A DNA stretch of 58,364 nt from Marine Group II euryarchaeote MED-G34 (GTDB lineage: Archaea; Thermoplasmatota; Poseidoniia; Poseidoniales; Thalassarchaeaceae). The position numbers were made by a program, and so were the translations under genes. Shown piece after piece: positions 50,500 through 57,891 of this stretch; the first letter of the stretch is position 1, and each line of letters begins with the position of its first letter. The notes beneath the pieces were generated by a model, which had not been told where the DNA came from, made no database searches, and saw only the letters and a list, made by a program, of their open reading frames with translations. The stretch lies in NCBI GenBank assembly GCA_002457605.1, contig NTJT01000005.1:1-58364 (forward strand), given 5' to 3'.

Positions 50500-52023
50500 T
50501 CATTCTGCCGCGTCTGCGCGCTCAGCCGAATTTTCTCCCTTGGCAGCATCGCTGCGTGCGCCCTCAATCCTCGCTAGGTAATCTTCAGTAATTCCCCCGG
50601 TGACGTACACTCCGTTGAAGCATGAGCAGTCGAAGTTTACCAGATTATGATCCCCCGTCCTCATGCAGGCCTCAACGAGGTCCGGTAGATTCTGATAAAT
50701 CAGCCAATCAGCGCCGATGGCCTCCCTAATCTCATCGACAGTCCTGTCATGGGCGACGTACTCATCGCGAGCCGGCATATCGATGCCATACACGTTAGGA
50801 TGTACGATAGGAGGTGCCGAAGATGCGAAGTATACTTTTTTCGCACCGGCTTCCTTAGCCATCTCGACAATCCTTTGTGACGTATTTCCTCTGACTATGC
50901 TATCGTCAACAATCATCACCGTCCTGCCAGCGAACTCCTCTTCTATTGTGTTGAGTTTTTTCTTAACCGAATCCTTACGGATAGACTGGCCTGGCATAAT
51001 GAATGTCCTGCCTATGTAACGGTTCTTGACGAAGCCTTCTCGGAACGGCACGCCCATCTCAGAAGCCATCTCCATAGCGGCTATTCTGCCACTGTCCGGC
51101 ACTGGAATCACCGCATCGATGCCGTGCTCGGGGCGCTCTTTGAGAGCCCTCCTGGCCAAAGCCGCGCCCATCCTTAGTCTCGCCCCATGTACCGATATGC
51201 CATCAATGGTAGAGTCTGGGCGAGCGAAGTAGACGTGCTCGAAAATGCAGGGAGTGTGGACCGGTTCGGCGTGGCAAATCTTGGATGAGAACGCGCCGTC
51301 CATCTTGGCTATTACCGCCTCTCCGGGGGCGACGTCTCGGTCTGCTTCGAATCCTAAAGCAGAACAGGCCACACTCTCCGAAGCAAATAATCGCTCGGTG
51401 AAGCCGTCGACCTCATTCTTACCCATGAATAGGGGCCTTATCCCGTTGGGGTCGCGGAAGGCCACTATGCCCCAGCCAGTAATCATGGTGACTACGCTGT
51501 AACTGCCCTCAGCCCGGAGGTGTGTGCGCTCTACGGCGCGGAATATATCGTCCTCGGTGAGTGCCTCCATACCTCCTGGTCGGCCATTAACAGAGCGTTG
51601 AATCTCTGCAGAGAAGAGATTCAGCAGGGCCTCGGAATCGGAACTGGTATTGATTCTCCTGTGGTCATACTCAAGTAGACTGTTGATGATGTCAGTAGTA
51701 TTATTCAGATTGCCATTGTGGGCGAGGCTCACTCCAAACGGAGTGTTGGTGTAGAAGGGCTGAGCCTCGCTCGCCGAACCTGAGCCTGCTGTGGGATATC
51801 GAACGTGTCCTATCCCCATCGATCCTACGAGCTTGGACATGTGCTTTGACCTGAATACATCTCTAACTAGCCCATTGGCCCGGCGGTGCGAGATGTTGTC
51901 GGAATCGCTAGTCACTATTCCGGCGGCGTCCTGCCCACGATGCTGTAGTACTATCATGCCGTCGTAGATGCAGCCTGCGACCTGAGAGTCCGGATTCCCT
52001 AAGATCCCGATGATACCGCACAT
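50500..52023 (-). CDS. purF: Amidophosphoribosyltransferase PurF
   Basis: 507 residues. First committed step of purine synthesis. The Ntn nucleophile Cys2 is in MCGIIGILGN, the glutaminase part has GIGHVRYPTAGSGS and LAHNGNLNNT, and the phosphoribosyltransferase loop is VMIVDDSIVRGNTS (PRPP motif). A C-terminal CxxxxxxxC-like region with NLVNFDCSCFNGVYVTGG may hold an Fe-S cluster as in Bacillus-type enzymes. It follows L37e, the usual archaeal order. Confidence 0.95.
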   Translation of the reverse strand: MCGIIGILGNPDSQVAGCIYDGMIVLQHRGQDAAGIVTSDSDNISHRRANGLVRDVFRSKHMSKLVGSMGIGHVRYPTAGSGSASEAQPFYTNTPFGVSLAHNGNLNNTTDIINSLLEYDHRRINTSSDSEALLNLFSAEIQRSVNGRPGGMEALTEDDIFRAVERTHLRAEGSYSVVTMITGWGIVAFRDPNGIRPLFMGKNEVDGFTERLFASESVACSALGFEADRDVAPGEAVIAKMDGAFSSKICHAEPVHTPCIFEHVYFARPDSTIDGISVHGARLRMGAALARRALKERPEHGIDAVIPVPDSGRIAAMEMASEMGVPFREGFVKNRYIGRTFIMPGQSIRKDSVKKKLNTIEEEFAGRTVMIVDDSIVRGNTSQRIVEMAKEAGAKKVYFASSAPPIVHPNVYGIDMPARDEYVAHDRTVDEIREAIGADWLIYQNLPDLVEACMRTGDHNLVNFDCSCFNGVYVTGGITEDYLARIEGARSDAAKGENSAERADAAE

Positions 52024-52069
52024 CGGATACCATTGGGCCCTAGTGGTTCGGGACTTAGCCCTTTCCGGC

Positions 52070-52255
52070 TCACTTGCGTGCTCCCATTAATCGGGAGCGT
52101 TTGTTCCACCGGTACTTGCGTATCCTAGCAGTGGCGCCGTAGCCACAGTGAGCACAGACGCTCTTGGTCTTGTGATACGAGTGCCTGCCACAGCGTCGAC
52201 AACGTATGTGTGTCGACTTCTGCCGCTTGCCCATGCTTGGAGTTCCTTTCGACAT
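52070..52255 (-). CDS. rpl37e: Ribosomal protein L37e
   Basis: 61 residues from the ATG at 52255, which has AGGTGG just upstream; longer frames have no family similarity. The zinc ribbon is [20 protein letters not shown], followed by [13 protein letters not shown], typical of L37e. It precedes purF, as in many archaea. All four zinc cysteines are present, unlike L44e in this window. Confidence 0.94.
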   Translation of the reverse strand: MSKGTPSMGKRQKSTHIRCRRCGRHSYHKTKSVCAHCGYGATARIRKYRWNKRSRLMGARK

Positions 52256-52319
52256 CGTACCACCTAGGACAGCGCGGCGACCGAAGGGAGTGTTATGAGA
52301 GTTGCCCAAGCGAAATGTA

Positions 52320-52676
52320 TCACTCGGAGCCGGGCTCAGACTCCAGCAGGGCCAGTAGAGGGTCCTCAGGGCGTTTGCGTAATGAGGCCTGGAGGAACAT
52401 GAAGGTACACAATAGGAAGGCAATTGGAATTATATCGAGCAAGGCCAACACGCCCTCTGACATTGTTAGTCTAAGGGCGATGCTGTTAGCAGGTATACCG
52501 ACGATATGGGCAAACAAGTAAGTGGAAGCAAAGATGACAATTGAGGCACCAAGCATCGGGATCGCGGGGCGGTGGTATGGGTTCAGCGTGCCTATCAAGG
52601 CGAGTATTACGAACAGCGAGGTTAGTGCGGCTGAGCCCGCAAACGCGGAGATTGCCAATTCGAGATTAGGGTTCAT
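52320..52676 (-). CDS. Small multi-pass membrane protein
   Basis: 118 residues from the ATG at 52676 ([12 protein letters not shown]); an in-frame TTG two codons earlier is less likely. About four hydrophobic segments span nearly the whole protein: [40 protein letters not shown], and two more near the C-terminus. A short acidic tail ends in SEPGSE. It overlaps the preceding membrane-protein gene by 11 bases, so the two are coupled and may form a complex. No family is recognised. Confidence 0.72.
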   Translation of the reverse strand: MNPNLELAISAFAGSAALTSLFVILALIGTLNPYHRPAIPMLGASIVIFASTYLFAHIVGIPANSIALRLTMSEGVLALLDIIPIAFLLCTFMFLQASLRKRPEDPLLALLESEPGSE

Positions 52677-53205
52677 CCGCAACCTCCAGATGTCTCCTCA
52701 AGACACTCTCAACATACTTCTTCTCCTTCTCAGACAGGGGTTCTGTCTCGGGCTCCTGCGGAGTCATCCTCTCAGCCGTGCGAACACATAGTGCAAACAC
52801 TGCAAGAGCTAGGGTCATTCCAAGCAGAGCGCTTACTCCCCTAAGGGCGTCCGATAGGGCCACATTCATGATTGAATAGTACTGATACCATGCCACTACA
52901 ATCAGAGCCCATCCGGCCAACAGTGGCAATAATCGCGTCCTCCAGTACAACGGCGCCCCAATGAGTACGAGTGTCGAACCCGCCAGAGCCGGCAGAAGCC
53001 ACATGGCAGCGTCCATAGTGGCTGCCACCACTTCTGACTCGGGGTGAGGGGGTTTCTCGACTCGAAATAGCATCACCGCCAATCCAAGAAGGGCCAGGGG
53101 GATTCCGAATGGGTGCCGCCTGAATGCGGGCCCCGTTCTGTGCATGCTGATACCAATGATAGTAATGGCCATGCCGAGCCACACCTGAGCGGCCCATGGT
53201 GACAT
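52666..53205 (-). CDS. Multi-pass membrane protein
   Basis: 179 residues. About five hydrophobic helices: WLGMAITIIGISM, IPLALLGLAVMLF, AAMWLLPALAGSTLVLIGAP, LLPLLAGWALIVVAWYQYY and LLGMTLALAVFALCV. The C-terminus is a charged helix (EKEKKYVESVLRRHLEV). It heads a minus-strand run with a second small membrane protein, L37e and purF. Not recognised. Confidence 0.72.
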   Translation of the reverse strand: MSPWAAQVWLGMAITIIGISMHRTGPAFRRHPFGIPLALLGLAVMLFRVEKPPHPESEVVAATMDAAMWLLPALAGSTLVLIGAPLYWRTRLLPLLAGWALIVVAWYQYYSIMNVALSDALRGVSALLGMTLALAVFALCVRTAERMTPQEPETEPLSEKEKKYVESVLRRHLEVADEP

Positions 53206-53260
53206 GGTCCGCTACGCGTTGACGCATTACATCGTATTTGTGTAATCGGCCTATCGTGGG

Positions 53261-53281
53261 GATTCCTGCTACGCAGGAGTC
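53261..53281. other. Hairpin upstream of L44e
   Basis: GATTCCTGC and GCAGGAGTC pair over 9 bases (one G-T) around TAC, in the 138-base divergent region between a membrane-protein gene and L44e. AT-rich GTTCATAAACG follows and may be the L44e promoter. Confidence 0.4.
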
Positions 53282-53343
53282 TTGATAGAGTTCATAAACG
53301 GGTCATCGGTGGCCGCGACGTCGCAAGACGCTGAGGTGGAGAC

Positions 53344-53625
53344 ATGGTGAAGATGCCGCGGATAGTGAAGCGCTACAGTCCCGCGGCTGGCAAGCATACC
53401 GAACACACAGTCGAGCGTGTCAAGAAGCGACGTGCTAGTGAACTGAAATGGGGTCAGCGCCGCTTCCGTCGTGTTACTGCTGGATACCGTGGTTTCCCGC
53501 GACCGAAGCCGTCCGGAGAGAAGCCGACCAAGCGCGTGAACCTAATATTCAGGTGTCAAGAGACCGGAAAGGCACACTCCCCCGCTGGGAAGCGTGCTAG
53601 GAAATTCGAACTAGTCGACAAGTGA
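53344..53625 (+). CDS. rpl44e: Ribosomal protein L44e with degraded zinc site
   Basis: 93 residues. HTEHTVERVKKRRASELKWG, GQRRFRRVTAGYRGFPRP and KPTKRVNLIFRC are unmistakable L44e. Canonical L44e binds zinc with two Cys pairs. Here the first pair reads YSPAAGK (both cysteines lost) and the second CQETG keeps only C71. Zinc binding is therefore unlikely. A strong GAGGTGGA site precedes the ATG. It heads the ribosomal/translation run L44e-S27e-aIF2alpha-Nop10-PAC2. Confidence 0.94.
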   Translation: MVKMPRIVKRYSPAAGKHTEHTVERVKKRRASELKWGQRRFRRVTAGYRGFPRPKPSGEKPTKRVNLIFRCQETGKAHSPAGKRARKFELVDK

Positions 53626-53638
53626 TTGAGGTGGAATG

Positions 53639-53809
53639 ATGAGTGGAAGGTTCCTTCGTGTGAACTGCCGTGACTGTGGTCACGAGGCCATCATCTTTGA
53701 GAGGGCGTCAACCTCGATTGCCTGCTCCATCTGCGGTGCGACACTGGCTCGTCCCGCAGGAGGCAGGGCGGACTTGTCAGGCAGCACGATTGTAGACGTC
53801 CTCGAGTAA
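53639..53809 (+). CDS. rps27e: Ribosomal protein S27e
   Basis: 56 residues from the second of two adjacent ATGs, the one correctly spaced from GAGGTGGA at 53628-53635. The sequence runs FLRVNCRDCGHEAIIFERA, then IACSICGATLARPAGGRADL, with a complete four-cysteine zinc ribbon. It lies 13 bases after L44e and 13 before aIF2-alpha, as in many archaeal genomes. Confidence 0.93.
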   Translation: MSGRFLRVNCRDCGHEAIIFERASTSIACSICGATLARPAGGRADLSGSTIVDVLE

Positions 53810-53822
53810 AGGGGGCGTTTAG

Positions 53823-54605
53823 GTGAGTTCTGCTGCTTGGCCCGAAGAGGGGGAACTGCTGATTTGTACGGTCAGAAGCGTCAAGGAAAACGGTGCCTAC
53901 CTCAATCTTGAGGGATACGAGGGCAGAACCGGTTTCGTCTTCATCGGAGAAGTCGCCTCTGGCTGGGTCAAGAACATCGGCAGTCACCTGAGAGAAGGCC
54001 AGCGAGTGGTCGCCAAGACGATTCAAGTGAAGCGTGCCAAGGAACGTATCGAGCTCTCGATAAAATCCGTCTCAGACGAGCGTAGGAGAGATACTCTACA
54101 GGCTTGGAAGAACCGTAAGCGGGCTAGCCAGATCATGCGAGTCGCGGCCGAAAGAGTCGGCTGGGATGAACAGAAGACAGTCGAAGTCTGCGATGAGATG
54201 CGTGAGGTCTTCGGGACTCTGTATGGGGCTCTCGAGGAGTGCGCCATGAGTGAGAATGTTCTGAGTGAATCCGGATTCACCGGAGATTGGATAACCGTGG
54301 TCACCGAACTCGCAGTAGAGAACATCGTACCTCCATTCGTCGAGATTCGTGGCGAGTTCGACCTACAGGTCTGGGGGCCTGAAGGCGTCAGTGCAATTCG
54401 GGAGGCGTTGCAGGCCGCAGAATCCTGTGCCGTAGGACTCGAGGAGGTCACGCTGACCTGTCACTACGACGGAGCCCCCCACTACAGGGTGGACATTCGA
54501 GCCCCGGACTATCGAGCAGCGGAGTCCGTATGGGAAGCCGCACAGAAGGCAGTCTCGGAGCGCATGTCCTCGGTCGAGGGCTCAATCTCCGTCGAACGCC
54601 TCTGA
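53823..54605 (+). CDS. eif2a: Translation initiation factor 2 subunit alpha
   Basis: 260 residues from GTG. The N-terminal S1/OB domain has ELLICTVRSVKENGAYLNLE and FVFIGEVASGWVKNI; the helical domain and the C-terminal alpha-beta domain (HYRVDIRAPDYRAAE) follow. It forms the heterotrimer with the beta and gamma subunits that brings initiator tRNA to the ribosome. The eukaryotic phosphorylation serine position falls in a loop that is different here. Gene order matches archaea. Confidence 0.94.
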   Translation: MSSAAWPEEGELLICTVRSVKENGAYLNLEGYEGRTGFVFIGEVASGWVKNIGSHLREGQRVVAKTIQVKRAKERIELSIKSVSDERRRDTLQAWKNRKRASQIMRVAAERVGWDEQKTVEVCDEMREVFGTLYGALEECAMSENVLSESGFTGDWITVVTELAVENIVPPFVEIRGEFDLQVWGPEGVSAIREALQAAESCAVGLEEVTLTCHYDGAPHYRVDIRAPDYRAAESVWEAAQKAVSERMSSVEGSISVERL

Positions 54606-54666
54606 GAGGTACAAACGAAGCACAGACTTCATTGACTCTTCCTAGCGGACGCTGATTGAGGATAGG

Positions 54667-54885
54667 ATGGTTCGCACCAGATTACAGCGCTGCAGTGCCT
54701 GCGGCGAGTATGGCTTGGCTACAAGGTGCAAGAAGTGCGGGGCTGCTATGGTAGCCGTATCACCGATGAAATACTCGCCGGAGGACCCGCAGGGAGCAAG
54801 GCGCAGGAAGAGGCTTGATGTCGGCAGCGAGGAGTGGCTCGAATCCCTCCCGACACCTAGAGATAATGGGAGTGAAGAGGAATGA
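54667..54885 (+). CDS. nop10: H/ACA RNA-protein complex component Nop10
   Basis: 72 residues, slightly longer than usual. RLQRCSACGEYGLATRCKKCG gives the four-cysteine zinc ribbon, followed by the conserved KYSPEDPQGARRRKR. Nop10 works with Cbf5, Gar1 and L7Ae in pseudouridylation. A GAGGATAGG site precedes the ATG, and its stop overlaps the PAC2 start (ATGA). Confidence 0.92.
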   Translation: MVRTRLQRCSACGEYGLATRCKKCGAAMVAVSPMKYSPEDPQGARRRKRLDVGSEEWLESLPTPRDNGSEEE

Positions 54886-55646
54886 ATCGCACGAGGATTC
54901 ACTGGCTCGTAGGCGAAGGTTTACCTGAGCACGCGGCGATACTTGAGGCGGTGCCTGGTGTGGGCAACGTCGGCAAGATAGTGGTCGACTCTCTAGTGGA
55001 TAAACACCCCTCGCGGGCCATAGGGTGGATTCTACATCCTGACTTCCCCCCGCATTCAACACTAGACGATAATGGGCTCGTCTCACCTCCTCGCATCAAC
55101 ATCAATTCGATCTTACTCCCCGACGGTAGGACGGTAATCACAGTTGGAGGACCATTGCAGCCGATGACAGCTGCCGGACAGCACGAGGTCTCCGAGGCAA
55201 TTCTTGAGATGGCTTCGGAATCAGGCACCCCTCAACTGCTAGTGTTGGCTGGTCTCGCAGCAGGTACTGATGACAGGGAGATTCACGTAATCTGCGCCGA
55301 TGCCGAAGTCAGAAAGAATCTCGAGGGCAATGACATCCCAGTTAGCAGGGAGCACCCTAAGGCAGGCATGATAGGAATAGCAGGTTTGCTGATATCCCTC
55401 TCACCCCTATATGGTGTTCCCGCGGTTGGCCTTGTGGCAGAGACCATAGGAGCCAGCACCGATGTGCTAGCAGCCGACCGTCTGGCTTCGTGGATAGGAG
55501 CAGGGTTGGACCTCCCTCTGGACCTAGATCTCGATTCAACTGAAGAGACAGCTAGGAAACTGATGGAAACTATGGAAGTCGGTGGCACAATAGAGGAGAC
55601 ACTCGGTGCATCAGAGACTGAAGGTTCGAGGGACTTTTACGTCTAA
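54882..55646 (+). CDS. PAC2-family proteasome assembly chaperone
   Basis: 254 residues. AVPGVGNVGKIVVDSLV near the start and LVLAGLAAGTDD with AGLLISLSPLYGVPAVGLVAET mark the PAC2 family. Archaeal members help assemble the proteasome and are commonly found after Nop10/aIF2-alpha. The stop is 12 bases from the convergent diglycine protein gene. Confidence 0.9.
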   Translation: MNRTRIHWLVGEGLPEHAAILEAVPGVGNVGKIVVDSLVDKHPSRAIGWILHPDFPPHSTLDDNGLVSPPRININSILLPDGRTVITVGGPLQPMTAAGQHEVSEAILEMASESGTPQLLVLAGLAAGTDDREIHVICADAEVRKNLEGNDIPVSREHPKAGMIGIAGLLISLSPLYGVPAVGLVAETIGASTDVLAADRLASWIGAGLDLPLDLDLDSTEETARKLMETMEVGGTIEETLGASETEGSRDFYV

Positions 55647-55658
55647 GATTGACTCAAG

Positions 55659-55859
55659 TCAACCGCCAGATGAGACCACAATCAACTCTAGACTGATATC
55701 GGACTCAATACGGGATGTGTGAGGTACGATTGTATCTCCGTGAACCGCAAGAACAGTAGATGCCGGTATGCCTAGTTTCTCAAGTAGCTCTGATATTGTG
55801 ATTGGCCCCTCTGATTCGACCGGGAGCACTTCTCCATCATGGCTGACCTCGATTCGCAT
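55659..55859 (-). CDS. ThiS/MoaD-like ubiquitin-like protein
   Basis: 66 residues from the ATG at 55859 (MRIEVSHDGEVL); an ATG at 55880 is an alternative. It shows ITISELLEKLGIPASTVLAV with a final LIVVSSGG diglycine, as in ThiS, MoaD and archaeal SAMP proteins. Such proteins are activated at the glycine for sulfur transfer or protein tagging. It is convergent with the proteasome-chaperone gene and lies just upstream of tRNA-Ser on the other strand. Confidence 0.83.
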   Translation of the reverse strand: MRIEVSHDGEVLPVESEGPITISELLEKLGIPASTVLAVHGDTIVPHTSRIESDISLELIVVSSGG

Positions 55860-55913
55860 GGCCCTTGCGTATCGGGTCATGCTTATCTCTAATCCGTAGG
55901 TGGCTGGACCGCT

Positions 55914-55999
55914 GCCGAGATCGCATAGCCCGGTATTGCGGTGGATTCGAAATCCACTGTCCATTGGACGCGGGGGTTCAAATCCCTCTCTCGGCGCCA
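55914..55999 (+). tRNA. tRNA-Ser(CGA)
   Basis: Acceptor GCCGAGA pairs with TCTCGGC. The anticodon stem GTGGA/TCCAC closes TTCGAAA (anticodon CGA). A long variable arm (TGTCCATTGGACG) is typical of serine tRNAs. Discriminator G and an encoded CCA follow. The CCA end directly abuts the stop of the convergent nuclease gene. Confidence 0.94.
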
Positions 56000-57850
56000 C
56001 TAAAACTCTGGGACTTCTGAGGCGTTTCGAAGAATGACTAGGCGACCGCCTGGGCCAATCCTAACTTGCGGCTGTCCGTTGAACTCCCCTATCTCCCCGT
56101 TCAACACCGCTATCTCATCGCCCCTCGCCACCCCTGCTGCCGCTAAGGGGATGAACTGCCTGAATGCGACTACTCCGGCAGAACCAGTCTGGTCGACCAT
56201 CGTCACTGACCACCTTGTCACCCCCTCTCCATCCGGGAAGGCGTTTACCGACCACACCCTGCCGATTGCATTGACCTTGGTCTCTATGTCTACGATGGGG
56301 GCGGATTCGGACTCGCCCGCGATTGCCACCGAGGACTTCTCGTCGAGATCGAGAACAACCTCTCCCTTCCACACCGATGCCATAGCATTCTCGATGCGCA
56401 CCCTGCTGCCATTGGAAATAGAGCGGGTCACTTCCTTCGGAGTGCCATAGCGTGAGGGTTGGACCTTGGCACGATCGTAGCCCTCCTGCAGCATGAATGA
56501 AAGTTCCACCGAGCCGTCAGCCATTAGGTTAGGTCCACGCAAACCTGAGACATCTCCGACGACGTTGACACGAGTCACTATTTCTCCGAGCGGAGTTACG
56601 GGCCAGCGGTGGCCAAAGCGCTCAATGCTACGCTCGAGAGGAAGTTCGAGTTCGTGGTTGCTACCCTCACATACGCCTCGCAACTGACAGCGTTTGCAAC
56701 GCGCTCTGGGGTCAGAGTCAATGGGTGTTTCAGAAGGTATGCCTCCTTCGTCGAAATATCGTAGCGGTGCCGGATCGGGTCGGCACTCGTCAATCGAGGG
56801 GTTGCGAGCGTGAATAGTCTGATACAGATCTTCAAGCTCCACACTGAGAGTCTGCATCTCCTCCTGATTCGGCTTAGGCACATCCTTGATAGTGCCAGTT
56901 CCAAGATACCAGATTTCTAGTGCTTCAACCTCATCTGCCCTGCCATGAGTCTCCCACCACAGCCAACAATACAGGCGCAGTTGGTCGATGTAACCACCTG
57001 AGCGGTCGCCCCTTCCTATCGAAGCCTTGAGGTCGATAATCCGGATGGCGCCTGTCCAGTAGTACACCATATCGTATTCTCCCTGAAACCACTCTTCGGG
57101 ATGTGAAGTGGTCTGCTTCCACTGCCCGGCATCGGGGTCAACGAACCACGGTCTGGCTACCTCCCATGCCTCACACCAAGTGATGTCGCCCGAGTCAAGT
57201 GCGGCAGGGTGCTTCTCAATCCAAGTACGTGGGAAGCCATCTGGGGCAGGCCACTGACCCCTGATTCCACCTGCACGCCACTGAGTGAACCTTGGTCCAC
57301 CTCCGGCCTCTAAACAGGCTTCAACCTGGTCGAGGTGCATCCTGATGCCAGCCCGTGTCATCTCGAGTGCTTCTTCAGGATCAGCATCTGCAACCGAGCC
57401 GGAGCGGTTGGGAGATGATTCCCAATCTGCGACGGCCGCCTCCCAGCAGACATCGAAGTGAACCTCAACACGGGACAATGCCCAAGCCTCGAGGGATTGC
57501 CTGTCAGAGGGCCACTGCTCCTCAGGCAACTCAGACATTGCAGGACCGGGCCATGCATTCTGATTGTCATAGTCGAGTGAGCCATCATCGAGCAAAGGGG
57601 ATGTCATTTCGTCGGCTGAATCGGCTGAAACTAGAACGGGAGAGTCCCTGAGAACGCGGCAGACGCATTCCTCTGCAGCGTTACCGCGGATGATCTGAGG
57701 TGGTAAGGGGCTCTTCAGCCGCTCTATGTAAGTGTAGTACCAGAGCCTGTTACAGGACTTCCAAGTGATTACTTGCGAGGCTGAAAGTCTGCGGAACGGA
57801 TTAACTCCGGCGGCTTGAGGCTCCCCTATCCTAACCGGCATGACTGGCAA
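56000..57850 (-). CDS. RecB/Cas4-like PD-(D/E)XK nuclease with Fe-S cluster cysteines and C-terminal OB folds
   Basis: 616 residues. The nuclease core shows D260 in QGEYDMVYYW and D273-L-K275 in IRIIDLKAS, then Q290 in YIDQLRLYCW. Four cysteines are placed as in Fe-S nucleases such as AddB, Cas4 and Dna2: C33 (KSCNRLWYY) and the cluster C385, C388, C394 (CKRCQLRGVC). Residues ~415-616 look like two OB-type beta barrels (VTRVNVVGDVSGLRGP; KVNAIGRVWSVNAF) that could bind single-stranded DNA. There is no helicase domain. It probably processes DNA ends in repair or replication. No cas genes are nearby. The start at 57850 is the first ATG of the frame. Confidence 0.85.
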   Translation of the reverse strand: MPVMPVRIGEPQAAGVNPFRRLSASQVITWKSCNRLWYYTYIERLKSPLPPQIIRGNAAEECVCRVLRDSPVLVSADSADEMTSPLLDDGSLDYDNQNAWPGPAMSELPEEQWPSDRQSLEAWALSRVEVHFDVCWEAAVADWESSPNRSGSVADADPEEALEMTRAGIRMHLDQVEACLEAGGGPRFTQWRAGGIRGQWPAPDGFPRTWIEKHPAALDSGDITWCEAWEVARPWFVDPDAGQWKQTTSHPEEWFQGEYDMVYYWTGAIRIIDLKASIGRGDRSGGYIDQLRLYCWLWWETHGRADEVEALEIWYLGTGTIKDVPKPNQEEMQTLSVELEDLYQTIHARNPSIDECRPDPAPLRYFDEGGIPSETPIDSDPRARCKRCQLRGVCEGSNHELELPLERSIERFGHRWPVTPLGEIVTRVNVVGDVSGLRGPNLMADGSVELSFMLQEGYDRAKVQPSRYGTPKEVTRSISNGSRVRIENAMASVWKGEVVLDLDEKSSVAIAGESESAPIVDIETKVNAIGRVWSVNAFPDGEGVTRWSVTMVDQTGSAGVVAFRQFIPLAAAGVARGDEIAVLNGEIGEFNGQPQVRIGPGGRLVILRNASEVPEF

Positions 57851-57891
57851 CGAAAGTCGAGGCTCTATGAACCCAACGAGAAGGGTTTGCT

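Noticed and set aside
52256-52423. Long N-terminal extension of L37e
   Set aside because: It is unrelated to the family and overlaps the upstream membrane-protein gene; AGGTGG precedes the ATG at 52255.
55860-56000. Longer start for the ThiS/MoaD-like protein at 56000
   Set aside because: It would translate across tRNA-Ser on the opposite strand.
56000-57850. Cas4 as part of a CRISPR system
   Set aside because: No other cas gene or repeat array is in the window, and the OB-fold fusion is not typical of Cas4.
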